A stretch of 64,000 nucleotides of DNA, from NCBI GenBank assembly GCA_964524835.1, contig CAZGEG010000006.1, forward strand, positions 1 through 64,000, given 5' to 3'. Source of the DNA: JACRCG01 sp964524835 (GTDB lineage: Bacteria; Desulfobacterota; Desulfuromonadia; Geobacterales; Pseudopelobacteraceae). This document shows, in pieces, positions 42,194 through 50,783 of this stretch (the first letter of the stretch is position 1; each line of letters begins with the position of its first letter). The notes below the pieces were generated by a model, which had not been told where the DNA came from, made no database searches, and saw nothing but the letters and a program-made list of their open reading frames with translations. The position numbers and the translations under genes were made by a program.

Positions 42194-43446
42194 CCTGTAC
42201 CCTCCGGCGGTGCGGCAGGCAAGCTCACCGTAAAGAGCGCACCTCCTCCCGGCGCGTTTTCTGCCGCAATACTTCCCCCGCAGCTCTCGGCAATCTTTCT
42301 GCACACCGCCAATCCCAGTCCTGCCCCTCTGGCTTTGCTGGTACGGAACGGCTCGAACAGCTCTTCCCGCATCCCCCCCTCAATTCCAGACCCGCTGTCC
42401 GCTACGGATATTTTAACCATGGCATCACCCTTTTCGGCGGCCAATTTAATCCCTCCCCCCTCCGGCATCGCCTGAACGGCGTTGGTGAGCAGATTGAGCA
42501 GCAATCGGTGCAACCCCTCTTCAGGGCAGCGTACATTCAGATGTCCCTCGATGTCCACGGCCAGCCTGACCCCCGCCATTTCAAGTTGCGGGGACATCAG
42601 GACCGCCACCTGTCCCGCTACGGCGGACAGATTGCACGACTGCAGGAGGGAGGCACCGGTACGGGTAAAAAAGAGGATATCGTCGGTGAGCTGTTCAAGA
42701 CGGAGTGATTCACGGACGATAAGCCCTGCATAGTCCCGCTCTCTCCCTTCGGGAAGACGTTCCTCCAGAAGCTGGCCATACCCCTTGATGCCGGCCAACG
42801 GGTTGCGCACCTCATGGGCCAGCACCGCTCCGACCTCACCCAGCCGCGCAAGTTCATGCCGTTGTGCCAGCAGTTTTTCCTGTGCATCCTGGCGGCGCAA
42901 CAGCACAAAAACAGCCCCCCCCAGCCCCCACCCGACCGCGAGCAGTGATAATATCAGGTAAATGCCGAAACGCGCCCGGCGCATAACCGCTTCATAACGC
43001 CAGGTATGTAGCGCCAGACGCAGCACAACGGTTTTTCCCGACAGGTGAAACGGCGCCTGGAACTCGTATACCTGCTCGCCGGTACCGAGGAGAACCCGCT
43101 CTTCGCCGAGATTTCCGGATGACAGGACACTCCGGTAGCGGACGTCGCCGATATTATTGCCGGTCAGGTCGGGATTGCTGTGAAAGAGAATTGTTCCGGA
43201 CGGGGAGATAAGCATCGCATACGCCACCTCGCGGGTCTGGAATGAAGCGAGTGATTTCAGAGCAGGGTCCCGGTCGGCCACCCCCTCCATTGCGGCCGCT
43301 ATCGTCAGCGCAAGACCACGTAAACTGTCATCGGCAATGGGCGCGGCTGAACGGTAATTGCGTACGGCAAACCAGGAGAGCCCGGCGGTAAGAGATGCCG
43401 CTATGATCAGCGTCAGTATGGAAAGGGTGCGGCGCGGCATGGCCAT
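42190..43446 (-). CDS. Sensor histidine kinase, ZraS-like
   Basis: The 418-aa protein has TM1 (about 8-28), a periplasmic sensor (about 29-160) with ISPSGTILFHSNPDLTG as in ZraS/PAS-like sensors, TM2 (about 160-182), HisKA with phospho-His in VLAHEVRNPLAGIKGYG and an HATPase domain (SGSGIEGG, RGAGLGLAVCRKI). ATG 43446 has AAGGAG 5 nt upstream. It overlaps its response regulator by 4 nt. ZraS senses periplasmic zinc in enterobacteria; whether metal is the signal here is inferred from the ZraP-like gene nearby. Confidence 0.92.
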   Translation of the reverse strand: MAMPRRTLSILTLIIAASLTAGLSWFAVRNYRSAAPIADDSLRGLALTIAAAMEGVADRDPALKSLASFQTREVAYAMLISPSGTILFHSNPDLTGNNIGDVRYRSVLSSGNLGEERVLLGTGEQVYEFQAPFHLSGKTVVLRLALHTWRYEAVMRRARFGIYLILSLLAVGWGLGGAVFVLLRRQDAQEKLLAQRHELARLGEVGAVLAHEVRNPLAGIKGYGQLLEERLPEGRERDYAGLIVRESLRLEQLTDDILFFTRTGASLLQSCNLSAVAGQVAVLMSPQLEMAGVRLAVDIEGHLNVRCPEEGLHRLLLNLLTNAVQAMPEGGGIKLAAEKGDAMVKISVADSGSGIEGGMREELFEPFRTSKARGAGLGLAVCRKIAESCGGSIAAENAPGGGALFTVSLPAAPPEGTG

Positions 43447-43474
43447 CAGCTCTCCTTCCGGCATCTGCAGGCAT

Positions 43475-44818
43475 TCACGGCAGCGTCACAAGAAAAGAGG
43501 CCCCGGAACCGACCGGACTCCTGACCGATATCGTGCCGCCATGGGCCGCAACCAGCTCCTGCACGATTGCCAGCCCCAGCCCCAGGCCGCCGTTTTTTCC
43601 CTTGTAAAAGCGCTCGAAGATATGAGGCAGATCTTCTTCCGGGATGCCGCAACCGTCGTCGGTTATTTCCAGGCAGACCCGGCCACGCTCTGAACAGGCG
43701 GTGATTGAAACCAGCCCCCCCGTGGCCACCGCCTTGATGCTGTTGCTGATCAGGTTGATGATAATCTGGCTGAGACGATCGGGGTCGGCTTTGATCGGGA
43801 GATCGTCGGGGCAGTAAATCTGCAGGACGGCATGCTTATCGGCAAAGATTCGCTCAAAGCGTCCGGCAATGGTGGAGAGATACGGTCTCAGCAGAAAGGT
43901 TTCCCTGTTCAGACTAAGTGCACCCGCCTCGGCGCGGGACAGTTCGTCCACGCCGTCCAGAATCGCGGTCAAACGCCGCGCCTCATCGTGCAATGACTGA
44001 AGCGCGCTCCGGTCGGTCGGCAGTACACCATCCAGTATCCCTTCCAGTTCACCGGAAATGATCGCCAGCGGGGTGCGCAACTCGTGAGCGGCGTTGGACA
44101 TGAGCGTACGACGCAGCTTTTCCTGTGCTTCCAGCCCGTGAGCCATCTGGTTGAAGCTTTGTGACAGGCGCCCTATTTCATCACTTCCGGACTCTATGAC
44201 CCGGCGGGACAGATTCCCCGCCGCAATGTCACCCGAGGCATCAACCAGCTCGAGAATCGGGCGGGCAAGCCTTCGGGAAGCGATAATTCCGGCCAGAATC
44301 GAGACCAGACCCAGAATCGTGACCGAGACCAGCAGGACCCGGTTTGAGGAACGGACGAAATAATCCTCCTTGACGTAATCAAGTATTCGCGTCTCCAGAT
44401 GTCCGATCTCTTCACCGCGGAGATAGAGCGGATACGGGACCGAAGCAGTTTTTAGCGCCCGGGGATCATATCCGGTGGCATCCAGCACCCGCTTGCGCAT
44501 CAACGGCGTCGAAGCCGAAACCGCCTGTTCTGAATCGATCACCGTCCGTCCGGCTGAATCAAGCAGGCGAATCTCGACCCCCAACTGGAGCGCCCAGGCA
44601 AGATCCGTGACCAGCCGGTCCCGCTGCCACCCGCCGTTCTGTTCGTATCCTCCTTCGAGGAGTGCGACGGCACGCTGGATCCGGTCCTGGGATTCTCCGT
44701 CCAGATACCTGGCAAAGTCCCTCATAATGAAGCCGCGCAGTACGAACGCCGATGACAGGGCGATGGCTGAAATCAGCATGAACAGCAGCAGGAATTTACA
44801 GCGCAGACTACAGCGCAT
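43475..44818 (-). CDS. Sensor histidine kinase, OmpR-partner (CpxA/BaeS-like)
   Basis: The 447-aa kinase has TM1 (about 9-30), a periplasmic domain (about 31-165), TM2 (about 175-195), HAMP (RRLARPILELVDASG), HisKA with phospho-His in NAAHELRTPLAIISGELE and HATPase (DDGCGIPEED, GLGLGLAIVQELV). ATG 44818 lies inside the 3' end of the response regulator (11-nt overlap); longer starts are rejected. Together they form an OmpR/kinase pair next to ZraP and PepSY-like proteins, suggesting envelope or metal stress. Confidence 0.92.
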   Translation of the reverse strand: MRCSLRCKFLLLFMLISAIALSSAFVLRGFIMRDFARYLDGESQDRIQRAVALLEGGYEQNGGWQRDRLVTDLAWALQLGVEIRLLDSAGRTVIDSEQAVSASTPLMRKRVLDATGYDPRALKTASVPYPLYLRGEEIGHLETRILDYVKEDYFVRSSNRVLLVSVTILGLVSILAGIIASRRLARPILELVDASGDIAAGNLSRRVIESGSDEIGRLSQSFNQMAHGLEAQEKLRRTLMSNAAHELRTPLAIISGELEGILDGVLPTDRSALQSLHDEARRLTAILDGVDELSRAEAGALSLNRETFLLRPYLSTIAGRFERIFADKHAVLQIYCPDDLPIKADPDRLSQIIINLISNSIKAVATGGLVSITACSERGRVCLEITDDGCGIPEEDLPHIFERFYKGKNGGLGLGLAIVQELVAAHGGTISVRSPVGSGASFLVTLP

Positions 44819-45512
44819 CCCGTTCTCCGACAAACAGATAGCCGACGCCGTACACGGTTCTGAGATACTCCGGTGCGCGGGGATCTGTTTCAATCTTCTG
44901 GCGGAGATTCTTGATGTGGGCATCGATGCTGCGATCATACCCTTCGAACTGGTATCCTAACGCCCGGGAAACCAGTTCGTCCCGGGTAAAGGTCCGTCCG
45001 GGAGAATATGCCAGGGTGAGAAGGAGTTTGAATTCGGTGGGGGTAACGGAAAGGGGGTGACCATCTTTGGTAATCTGGTGGCGGAGTGAATTGAGAATCA
45101 GGTTGCCGTTATTGAAAGACACGACGGTATCCGGCAGTGAAGAACCGCGGTCATAGCGTTTCAGCACCGCTTTCAGGCGGCACACCAGCTCGCGCGGACT
45201 GGCCGGCTTGACCATGTAGTCATCCGCCCCGAGGGCAAAACCGGCAACACGCTCCTCCTCGGACGATTTGGCGGTCAGCATGATGACAGGAAAATCGCCC
45301 AGCTCCTTGAAGCTCTGGCAGAGTTCCTCGCCGCTGCCGTCAGGCAGCCCCAGATCGAGAATCACCGCCAGCGGCAGTTCCGCTTCGGCTTTCCGGAGAG
45401 CCTCGCCGACCGTTGACGCATGAACCGTCCTGAAGTCGGCTCCTTCCAGATAGGCTTTTACGATCCGGGCAAGCTTGGTGTCATCTTCAACAATCAGGAC
45501 GGGTGGAAGCAC
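44808..45512 (-). CDS. OmpR/PhoB-family response regulator
   Basis: The 234-aa protein has a receiver domain (VLIVEDDTKLARIV, phospho-Asp53 in ILDLGLPDGSG, switch Lys in MVKPASPREL) and a winged-helix C-terminal domain (TPTEFKLLLTLAYSPGRTFT, RSIDAHIKNLRQKIE, YLRTVYGVGYLF). GTG 45512 follows AAAGAGG by 5 nt; a GTG 6 nt earlier would be too close to it. It most likely binds the tandem 10-bp repeats at 46529-46548 upstream of the ZraP-like gene, since OmpR-family proteins use such direct repeats. Confidence 0.93.
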   Translation of the reverse strand: MLPPVLIVEDDTKLARIVKAYLEGADFRTVHASTVGEALRKAEAELPLAVILDLGLPDGSGEELCQSFKELGDFPVIMLTAKSSEEERVAGFALGADDYMVKPASPRELVCRLKAVLKRYDRGSSLPDTVVSFNNGNLILNSLRHQITKDGHPLSVTPTEFKLLLTLAYSPGRTFTRDELVSRALGYQFEGYDRSIDAHIKNLRQKIETDPRAPEYLRTVYGVGYLFVGERDAL

Positions 45513-45531
45513 GTGCACCTCTTTACCAGGG

Positions 45532-45948
45532 TCAATACAGTGAGCGGATGCGGCCGGTACGCTTGTCGATCATAACCCGATCGATGATTTTGCCGCTCTT
45601 GTCGATAATATCGGCCTTGAAACCCCATTTTTTTTCGGCGGGTTCCGATACGGTGTATCCCTGGCCGGCAAAATAATTCAGGAGAAGCCCGCGGGCCTCC
45701 TCGGCAGTGGCAACCGGCCGGCTGGCCCCGTACCAGTCGCCCCGGCGCTTGCCGCACCGGCCGCGCATTTCGGTGCGGCAGGTTCCGTCCTCACTTTTAC
45801 ACCAGGCGGGGCCGGTTTCACAATCCATTTTGCCGCGCTGCATCCGGCCATATCCCGTATCACCCGCACCGCTTTCCGCCTGAGCGGCGGAAACAGGCGG
45901 CGCCGTCAGCAATAGCAATCCCAGCAGCAATGGCAGTACTAGTTTCAT
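45532..45948 (-). CDS. Secreted PepSY-like protein
   Basis: The 138-aa protein has a signal peptide (MKLVLPLLLGLLLLTAPPVS, cleavage after SAA) and a Cys-rich central part (four Cys: MDCETGPAWCKSEDGTC, RGRCGKRRGD). The C-terminal half (SEPAEKKWGFKADIIDKSG, DRVMIDKRTGRIRSLY) matches the small PepSY-type domain that binds and inhibits proteases or senses signals. Four Cys in the middle may form disulfides. It stands between ZraP and the OmpR regulator, 19 nt from the latter, so a sensing role in this module is inferred. Confidence 0.7.
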   Translation of the reverse strand: MKLVLPLLLGLLLLTAPPVSAAQAESGAGDTGYGRMQRGKMDCETGPAWCKSEDGTCRTEMRGRCGKRRGDWYGASRPVATAEEARGLLLNYFAGQGYTVSEPAEKKWGFKADIIDKSGKIIDRVMIDKRTGRIRSLY

Positions 45949-46007
45949 CGTCACAACTCCGAAGTGACAGGGCGGACGGTGCCGTAAACGGCCCGTCCGC
46001 CCGCCGG

Positions 46008-46457
46008 TTACTTCCGGCCGCCGCCAGGGCCGCAGGGACCGTTATTGCAGCCACCCATTCCCTTGCCGCACCCGCCCATACCCTTACCGTCGAATCCGCC
46101 CATCATCTGACCGCATTCACCGTCACATTTGTCAGCCGGCAGGCCGCTCTGGCTACGGAGGTCAAGGATCTTCGCCTGAACGGCACCGATTTCCGCCTGA
46201 AGTGACGCGATCTTCGCAGCATCAGGTGTCCCCTTCAGGTTTTCGCGCTGCACCTGGAAACGTTTGTTCATCATCTCCTGCCGCAGATCAATGGTGTCGC
46301 TCTGGAACTTCCGGAACTGGTCGGAAGGTGCGCCTGCTCCCCCCTGGGCACAATTGCCGCATCCCCCGCCCATGACACTTCTGTTGCCGGCATTGGCAAT
46401 GCTGAACAGAGAAACCGCCAGAGCCAGAGTTATCACTACTACGGTCATTTTTTTCAT
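46008..46457 (-). CDS. ZraP/Spy-like periplasmic metal-stress chaperone
   Basis: The 149-aa protein has a signal peptide (MKKMTVVVITLALAVSLFSI, cleavage after ANA), then GGCGNCAQGG, a helical LTxxQ-type core (SDQFRKFQSDTIDLRQEMMN, AAKIASLQAEIGAVQAKILD) and a C-terminal Cys/Gly/Met tail (CDGECGQMMGG, GGCGKGMGGCNNGPCGPG). This layout matches ZraP-like periplasmic zinc-binding chaperones with metal ligands at both ends. It is the first gene after the tandem-repeat promoter at 46498-46548. The RBS is GGGAGG. Confidence 0.85.
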   Translation of the reverse strand: MKKMTVVVITLALAVSLFSIANAGNRSVMGGGCGNCAQGGAGAPSDQFRKFQSDTIDLRQEMMNKRFQVQRENLKGTPDAAKIASLQAEIGAVQAKILDLRSQSGLPADKCDGECGQMMGGFDGKGMGGCGKGMGGCNNGPCGPGGGRK

Positions 46458-46497
46458 CGTACTTCCTCCCTTTGGGTTGGTAACTGATGGTTTCACA

Positions 46498-46548
46498 TTA
46501 TCTGGACGGTGCGTAGATCGTATGAAGGAATTGTGAGCAATTGTGAAG
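46498..46548 (-). promoter_or_regulatory. Promoter and tandem direct repeats for the ZraP/OmpR module
   Basis: On the minus strand -35 TTCATA (46526-46521), 17-bp spacer and -10 GATAAT (46503-46498) precede the ZraP-like gene. Two adjacent 10-bp direct repeats lie right upstream: plus-strand AATTGTGAGC (46529-46538) and AATTGTGAAG (46539-46548). Side-by-side repeats at 10-bp spacing abutting the -35 box are the usual OmpR-family activator site. Binding by the encoded regulator is inferred. Confidence 0.65.
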
Positions 46549-46616
46549 AGGCCGGACCGAAATTACACGGGGTCGGGACGCTGCTCCTTGAAAACCGGCG
46601 CTATCCGGCAACAACG

Positions 46617-48497
46617 CTACTTCTTCCCGTTCAGCATCTTTTTGGCCATGGCCAGGTTGTGGTGGGCGATCACCCGAATTTCTTTCGAACGGGCATCATT
46701 CGGGCGCTTATCAAGCCAGGATAAAAACAGCTCCAGCTCCTTGCGGGCCTTAGCGGTCTTTTTGTCCCTGTATGGCAGGGAGAGATCGACCCCTTTTACA
46801 TCCCAGGCGGTGGGCGGCAGGACGGCAAAGGGGGCGATATCCTCCAACTTGCGCTTTGCCGCCAGTGACGGCTGTTCCCAGACCAGGTCCGTGAAGCGGA
46901 TGCCGTTCTTGCCGGCTATCACGGTATAGCTCCCCTTGAACGGCTTGGTCACATCCTTCTCCTCAAAGTAGCTCCATTCGGATTTTCCCACCTGATCGTG
47001 CGAATCATGGCAAGTGCCGCAGCCGCGGGGCTTGCCGACGGCGTGGCTGAGCTTATCCATCTGCACCCAGAGAATCGCCTTGTTGCCGGACGGCAGATCG
47101 CTGCGGGTTCCGACGATGATAAAGGCGTCATTCACATCGGTTGCTGCTCGGGCCACCTCGAAGGTAAGCGGCTCGCCGATCGCGGGGTTCCCCGGTACGC
47201 TCCGTTTGGGGATGGAGCGGAACAGCAGGCCCGAGGGACCAAGTTCCGTTGTCTGGTTCATGACCGCCATCGGATAGGGCTTGACCGGGATCCAGCGGCC
47301 GGAGGCATTCCTGATGATCGTCGGCAGATCACGGGTGCCGTAATACTCCTTGTGCTTGCCGTAGGGGGTTTCGACGCCGAACGTATTGCCCTGACCCCAG
47401 AAGGTGTACTGGTAAGCGCCCGACAGCGTGACGTGACAGGAGGTGCAGTCAACCTTGCCGTGGGCGGAGCTGCTGACCGCCTCGGCGACGGCAGAGTGAC
47501 AGCCGGCGCATGATTTGCGGGCATCGTCGGCGGAAAGATGGCCGAACTGATGGTTGACCGGCTTGTGGCAATCGGTGCAGTCAAGACCGGCTTTGGAGTG
47601 GGTGTCCTGCGGCAGGTTGGCGGGGAAGGAATATTCTCCCCGCACGTAACCGGCGCCGCGGCGGCGGTCCATCGGCCCGGCGTGACAGATGCTGGCCCGG
47701 CCGCCGCCGTAGCAGCTGGGCGTATCCGGCTGTCCGAAGGCGTGGCTCCCCTTGTTTGCCACCGGCTTGTAGTGGCAGTCGTTGCAGCTGGCATGACACA
47801 TGTTGCAGGAACGATCCGAAGCGTTGTTCTGGGCTTTCGTGTAGGGAACCGAGGTGCCCGCCCTGAGCGCCTCTTCGTTTTGTCCGAACCACATCCCGCA
47901 GTTCTGCGGCCCGGGCAGCTTCTCGGACCAGCTGCGGTAGGCGCGCTGATGCTTCAGCAGCCCCTTGGCAGAGCTGTTGTACTCCTTGACCTCTTTGCCA
48001 TGACAGCGTCCGCAGGTCAGTTCCGCCACCTTGGGGGAATAGGCCATGGTCTCGGGGTCGCGGTCATGCCATTGGATGCCGACGATTTTGTTTACCCCGG
48101 CCGCCTCAAGTTTTTTTGGATCTCCCTTGGGAATCATGCCGCTTATCCCCTTTCCGCTCGGGACAAGCGGCTGCATGGCGCCGGCGTCTTCACGGGAAAT
48201 GGCTTCTCCCTTCAGCTTCTTGCCGGCCCCCACCAGAAAGGGGCGCAGCAGCCCCGCGTGGGCATCCTTCGTTTCCTTTGCTGCGGGATTTCCCAGGTGA
48301 CAGTCAACGCAGCTGGGTTTTCCCTTCATGCCGACCTCTCGGTCGACCTGGGCCGGATCAAGATACATCGATTCCGCCCCGAGCGCTTTCATCCCGGCCC
48401 TGTCCCCATGACAGGTCACACAACTCGACCCGGCGTCGAATCCCCAGGCCGCGGCGACCGTCAGCAGCATTGCAATCGCTGTCATTACTGATTTCAT
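46617..48497 (-). CDS. Periplasmic multiheme c-type cytochrome (nine CxxCH)
   Basis: The 626-aa exported protein has a signal peptide (about 1-19) and nine CxxCH heme sites: CVTCH, CVDCH, CGRCH, CNMCH, CNDCH, CTDCH, CAGCH, CTSCH and CGTCH, all but one in the first 490 residues. One further unusual motif, C-YGGGRASI-CH, has eight residues between the Cys and may be a tenth, noncanonical heme site. A long C-terminal domain without heme follows. The RBS AAGGAG precedes ATG 48497. It should move electrons in the periplasm, perhaps reducing a small substrate. The exact complex is unknown; the b/c gene set lies about 1 kb upstream. Confidence 0.9.
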   Translation of the reverse strand: MKSVMTAIAMLLTVAAAWGFDAGSSCVTCHGDRAGMKALGAESMYLDPAQVDREVGMKGKPSCVDCHLGNPAAKETKDAHAGLLRPFLVGAGKKLKGEAISREDAGAMQPLVPSGKGISGMIPKGDPKKLEAAGVNKIVGIQWHDRDPETMAYSPKVAELTCGRCHGKEVKEYNSSAKGLLKHQRAYRSWSEKLPGPQNCGMWFGQNEEALRAGTSVPYTKAQNNASDRSCNMCHASCNDCHYKPVANKGSHAFGQPDTPSCYGGGRASICHAGPMDRRRGAGYVRGEYSFPANLPQDTHSKAGLDCTDCHKPVNHQFGHLSADDARKSCAGCHSAVAEAVSSSAHGKVDCTSCHVTLSGAYQYTFWGQGNTFGVETPYGKHKEYYGTRDLPTIIRNASGRWIPVKPYPMAVMNQTTELGPSGLLFRSIPKRSVPGNPAIGEPLTFEVARAATDVNDAFIIVGTRSDLPSGNKAILWVQMDKLSHAVGKPRGCGTCHDSHDQVGKSEWSYFEEKDVTKPFKGSYTVIAGKNGIRFTDLVWEQPSLAAKRKLEDIAPFAVLPPTAWDVKGVDLSLPYRDKKTAKARKELELFLSWLDKRPNDARSKEIRVIAHHNLAMAKKMLNGKK

Positions 48498-48596
48498 GAT
48501 TTCTCCTTAAGTCCGTTCGGGTCATGCGGCAAAATCTGCTTCACCCTGCACATATGCCTTGCCGGAACAAATTAGTATCTGTTGATTGTACTGCTA

Positions 48597-48815
48597 TCAC
48601 CCTGATTTCTGCCTTATGTCCCGCAAAATCCGGTAAGCGAGCAACAGGAAAGGCCAGACGTGCCATACAAGATCGAATCCATCGATCGGCTTTTTCAGCG
48701 TCCCGTCCAGCAGCATTCTGATCTTTTCCACGATATGAGGCTGCGGATAAAATGGAGCAAAACCTAGAAACAGCACGATCGGGATGAGTAACCGGTAGTC
48801 GAGCAGGTTTTTCAT
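48597..48815 (-). CDS. Small two-helix membrane protein
   Basis: The 72-aa protein has two hydrophobic helices (LLIPIVLFLGFAPFYP, about 8-23, and WHVWPFLLLAYRILRDI, about 50-66). HIVEKIRMLLDGTL between them is typical of small Geobacterales proteins often named 'RND transporter' in databases, which is not supported by size. Its ATG overlaps the methyltransferase stop by 4 nt, so the two are coupled. Function unknown. Confidence 0.7.
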   Translation of the reverse strand: MKNLLDYRLLIPIVLFLGFAPFYPQPHIVEKIRMLLDGTLKKPIDGFDLVWHVWPFLLLAYRILRDIRQKSG

Positions 48816-49432
48816 GACAGTTCACATTCTTCCTCGCGGACGCCGTACTTTACCCCCAGCACCTGAACTACCGATGCCAGACCGGTATGACCGCTTCCTT
48901 CGCGCACTTCACGCTCGATCCTGAGCGCATGGACTAATTCCAGTCCGGCCAGCTCCCGCTTCAGTTCTTCCAAAGACATGAGCATGTCAAGCGATTGCGG
49001 CCCCCCGGTGCCGTAGGCAAGCTGCTCCTTGCTGAACGCCTCCAGCACAAAGACGCCCCCGGATTTCAGCCCCCGCACCGCCGCCTGATGGAGCGGAATA
49101 CGGATGTCTGAAGGCAGATGGCAATAGCAGGCGATGATCCCGTCCCACTGTTCCGGTTCTATCTCGTACTTGCCCAAATCGGCATGTACCGTGGTGATCG
49201 CAACGCCGCGCTCCGCTGCCAGCTCCGCGGCTTTGCGCAGACCGACTTCCGATCCGTCTACTCCGGTCACCAGGTATCCCAGCGATGCCAGATATACGGC
49301 GTTTCTCCCTTCACCCTCCGCCAGCGACAGGATCTTCCCTCGCGGAAGCCTGTCAACTACCGACACGAGAAAGTCATTCGGCGCAATGCCGTAGGCAAAG
49401 CCCGGTTCGCTGTAGCGTTCATCCCAGTTCAT
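48812..49432 (-). CDS. Class I SAM-dependent methyltransferase (TehB-like)
   Basis: The 206-aa enzyme begins MNWDERYSEPGFAYGIAPND and has motif I ILSLAEGEGRNAVYLASLGY, then VTGVDGSEVGLRKA and acidic PEQWDGIIACYCHLP. This is the TehB/thiopurine-like group that methylates small or metalloid compounds; the acceptor is not known. ATG 49432 follows CTGGAGG. It ends overlapping the small membrane protein (ATGA). Confidence 0.85.
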   Translation of the reverse strand: MNWDERYSEPGFAYGIAPNDFLVSVVDRLPRGKILSLAEGEGRNAVYLASLGYLVTGVDGSEVGLRKAAELAAERGVAITTVHADLGKYEIEPEQWDGIIACYCHLPSDIRIPLHQAAVRGLKSGGVFVLEAFSKEQLAYGTGGPQSLDMLMSLEELKRELAGLELVHALRIEREVREGSGHTGLASVVQVLGVKYGVREEECELS

Positions 49433-49590
49433 ATCGTATTTCACCTCCAGGAAAGTCGAAAACAAATATTTTCAGTTTCTGATGATTAACAGTGAACCAA
49501 ACCCCCATAACAATTAAAAGTTGTAAATATTCTGAATTTAACTGCAGAAGCGGAGTCTGATCAAGCACATCAACGCCTGCCCTGAAGTTG

Positions 49591-50391
49591 TTACTTCGCC
49601 TTCTCCGCCGGAAGCCGCATGATCGACACAAGCTCCTTCGTTTCGGCCCCGGTCAGTGTGACGGGGAGCATCCTTGCCCACGGCCTCGTCTCCCGGGGAT
49701 TTTTCAGCCAGAGGTCCAGATTTTGGGCTGTCCAGGCCTCACCAGTCCTGAACGTTTTTGGATAATACCGCGTAAGCAGCCCGGAAAGGTTGGGTCCGAC
49801 CTCACCCGTTCCGACGGCGCCGAGGCGCTGGCTGAGCAGCCGGTGGCAGCCGCCGCACTTCGTTGAAAAGATGTCAGGGTTCTTTGTGCCGGAAGCCGGG
49901 AAATACACCCTAACCGGAGCAGCTCCATCCGTCCGGCGTCCCTGCGAACCGGCGAAAACGGCATTGACCAGCGTCGTTATCTGCCCTTCATTCAGGCGGA
50001 AGTCCGGCATATTCGCCACCGGGTGCCGGATCGAGAGCGCCAGTTCCCCGCCGGTTTTCCGGGCAGCCGCAGTATCAAGGCTCACCGCCAGAGAGTTCCC
50101 GCGCCCTCCGCTGACATGGCAGCGGCGACAGGCAAGCCGCTCCATCAGGCGCTCTCCCTCTTCTGCCTCTGCGCGGCCGGCGACCGTAAAACGGGCATAT
50201 TTCCCGGGGAGCAGACCGGCATGGGCTATGTTTTTACGCTCCGATGCCGGATTTCCGCGATGACAGAGGCTGCAGCCGCCCCGTTCGGCATAATGTGCGG
50301 GATGGCAAGACAGGCAGAACTGCCGTATCTGGCCGCCCCAGGCCGGGGCGACCGCCAGGAGCAGGGCAGCAGTCAGAAGAGCAGCGACCAA
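49591..50391 (-). CDS. Tetraheme c-type cytochrome of the cytochrome b/c set
   Basis: The 266-aa protein starts with a signal peptide and carries four CxxCH sites: CLSCH (about 26), CSLCH (about 40), CRRCH (about 89) and CGGCH (about 181). TTG 50391 is the likely start, overlapping the upstream subunit IV-like gene, with GGGGGG upstream. The C-terminal part (GPNLSGLLTRYYPKTFRT, LWLKNPRETRPWARML) is a monoheme cytochrome c fold, so a diheme/triheme N-terminal part is fused to it. It should take electrons from the membrane subunits encoded just before it. Confidence 0.87.
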   Translation of the reverse strand: MVAALLTAALLLAVAPAWGGQIRQFCLSCHPAHYAERGGCSLCHRGNPASERKNIAHAGLLPGKYARFTVAGRAEAEEGERLMERLACRRCHVSGGRGNSLAVSLDTAAARKTGGELALSIRHPVANMPDFRLNEGQITTLVNAVFAGSQGRRTDGAAPVRVYFPASGTKNPDIFSTKCGGCHRLLSQRLGAVGTGEVGPNLSGLLTRYYPKTFRTGEAWTAQNLDLWLKNPRETRPWARMLPVTLTGAETKELVSIMRLPAEKAK

Positions 50392-50783
50392 TTCGCCCCC
50401 CTGAAGTACATCGCCACAACGGTCAGCAGCACGACTGCGGCAGCCAGTATGACAGTGATCGCCGAAACGGTTCGCAGCTCGCGCGGAAACCAGCTGGCAT
50501 GATGGATGCGTCTGCCGACCGGGAGCCAGGGAAGCAGCAGAAACAGGACACCCAGCAGTACCGCCGGATAGATCATATAGCGCGACCAGCTGACCAGTTC
50601 CTGAATCCAGAGCAGAAACCAGGCCGATTTGGCCGGGTTGGGCGTAATCGCCGGGTTGGCCTGTTCCTGGAGCGGCGCCGGAATCAGTGCCGCCAGCAGC
50701 AGGAGTGCGGCAGCCAGCGAGTACATCGAGGTTTTGATGAGCCCGAAAAAACGGGGGGAGCTTTTAACGAATCCGTTTTTCAT
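50373..50783 (-). CDS. Cytochrome b6f subunit IV-like membrane protein
   Basis: The 136-aa protein has about three transmembrane helices (about 18-35, 70-88, 105-125). ITPNPAKSAWFLLWIQELVSW contains the PDPAKxxWYFLW-type signature of cytochrome b C-terminal domain/subunit IV, which lies at the quinol-binding site. It overlaps both neighbours by 4 nt and 19 nt. With the cytochrome b it reproduces a split b6-subunit IV core. Confidence 0.85.
   Translation of the reverse strand: MKNGFVKSSPRFFGLIKTSMYSLAAALLLLAALIPAPLQEQANPAITPNPAKSAWFLLWIQELVSWSRYMIYPAVLLGVLFLLLPWLPVGRRIHHASWFPRELRTVSAITVILAAAVVLLTVVAMYFRGANWSLLF

Noticed and set aside
46529..46548. AATTGTGAGC resembles half of the E. coli lac operator
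   Set aside because: Only ten bases match and the rest is a direct repeat, not the lac inverted repeat. Surrounding genes are native; no vector sequence is present.
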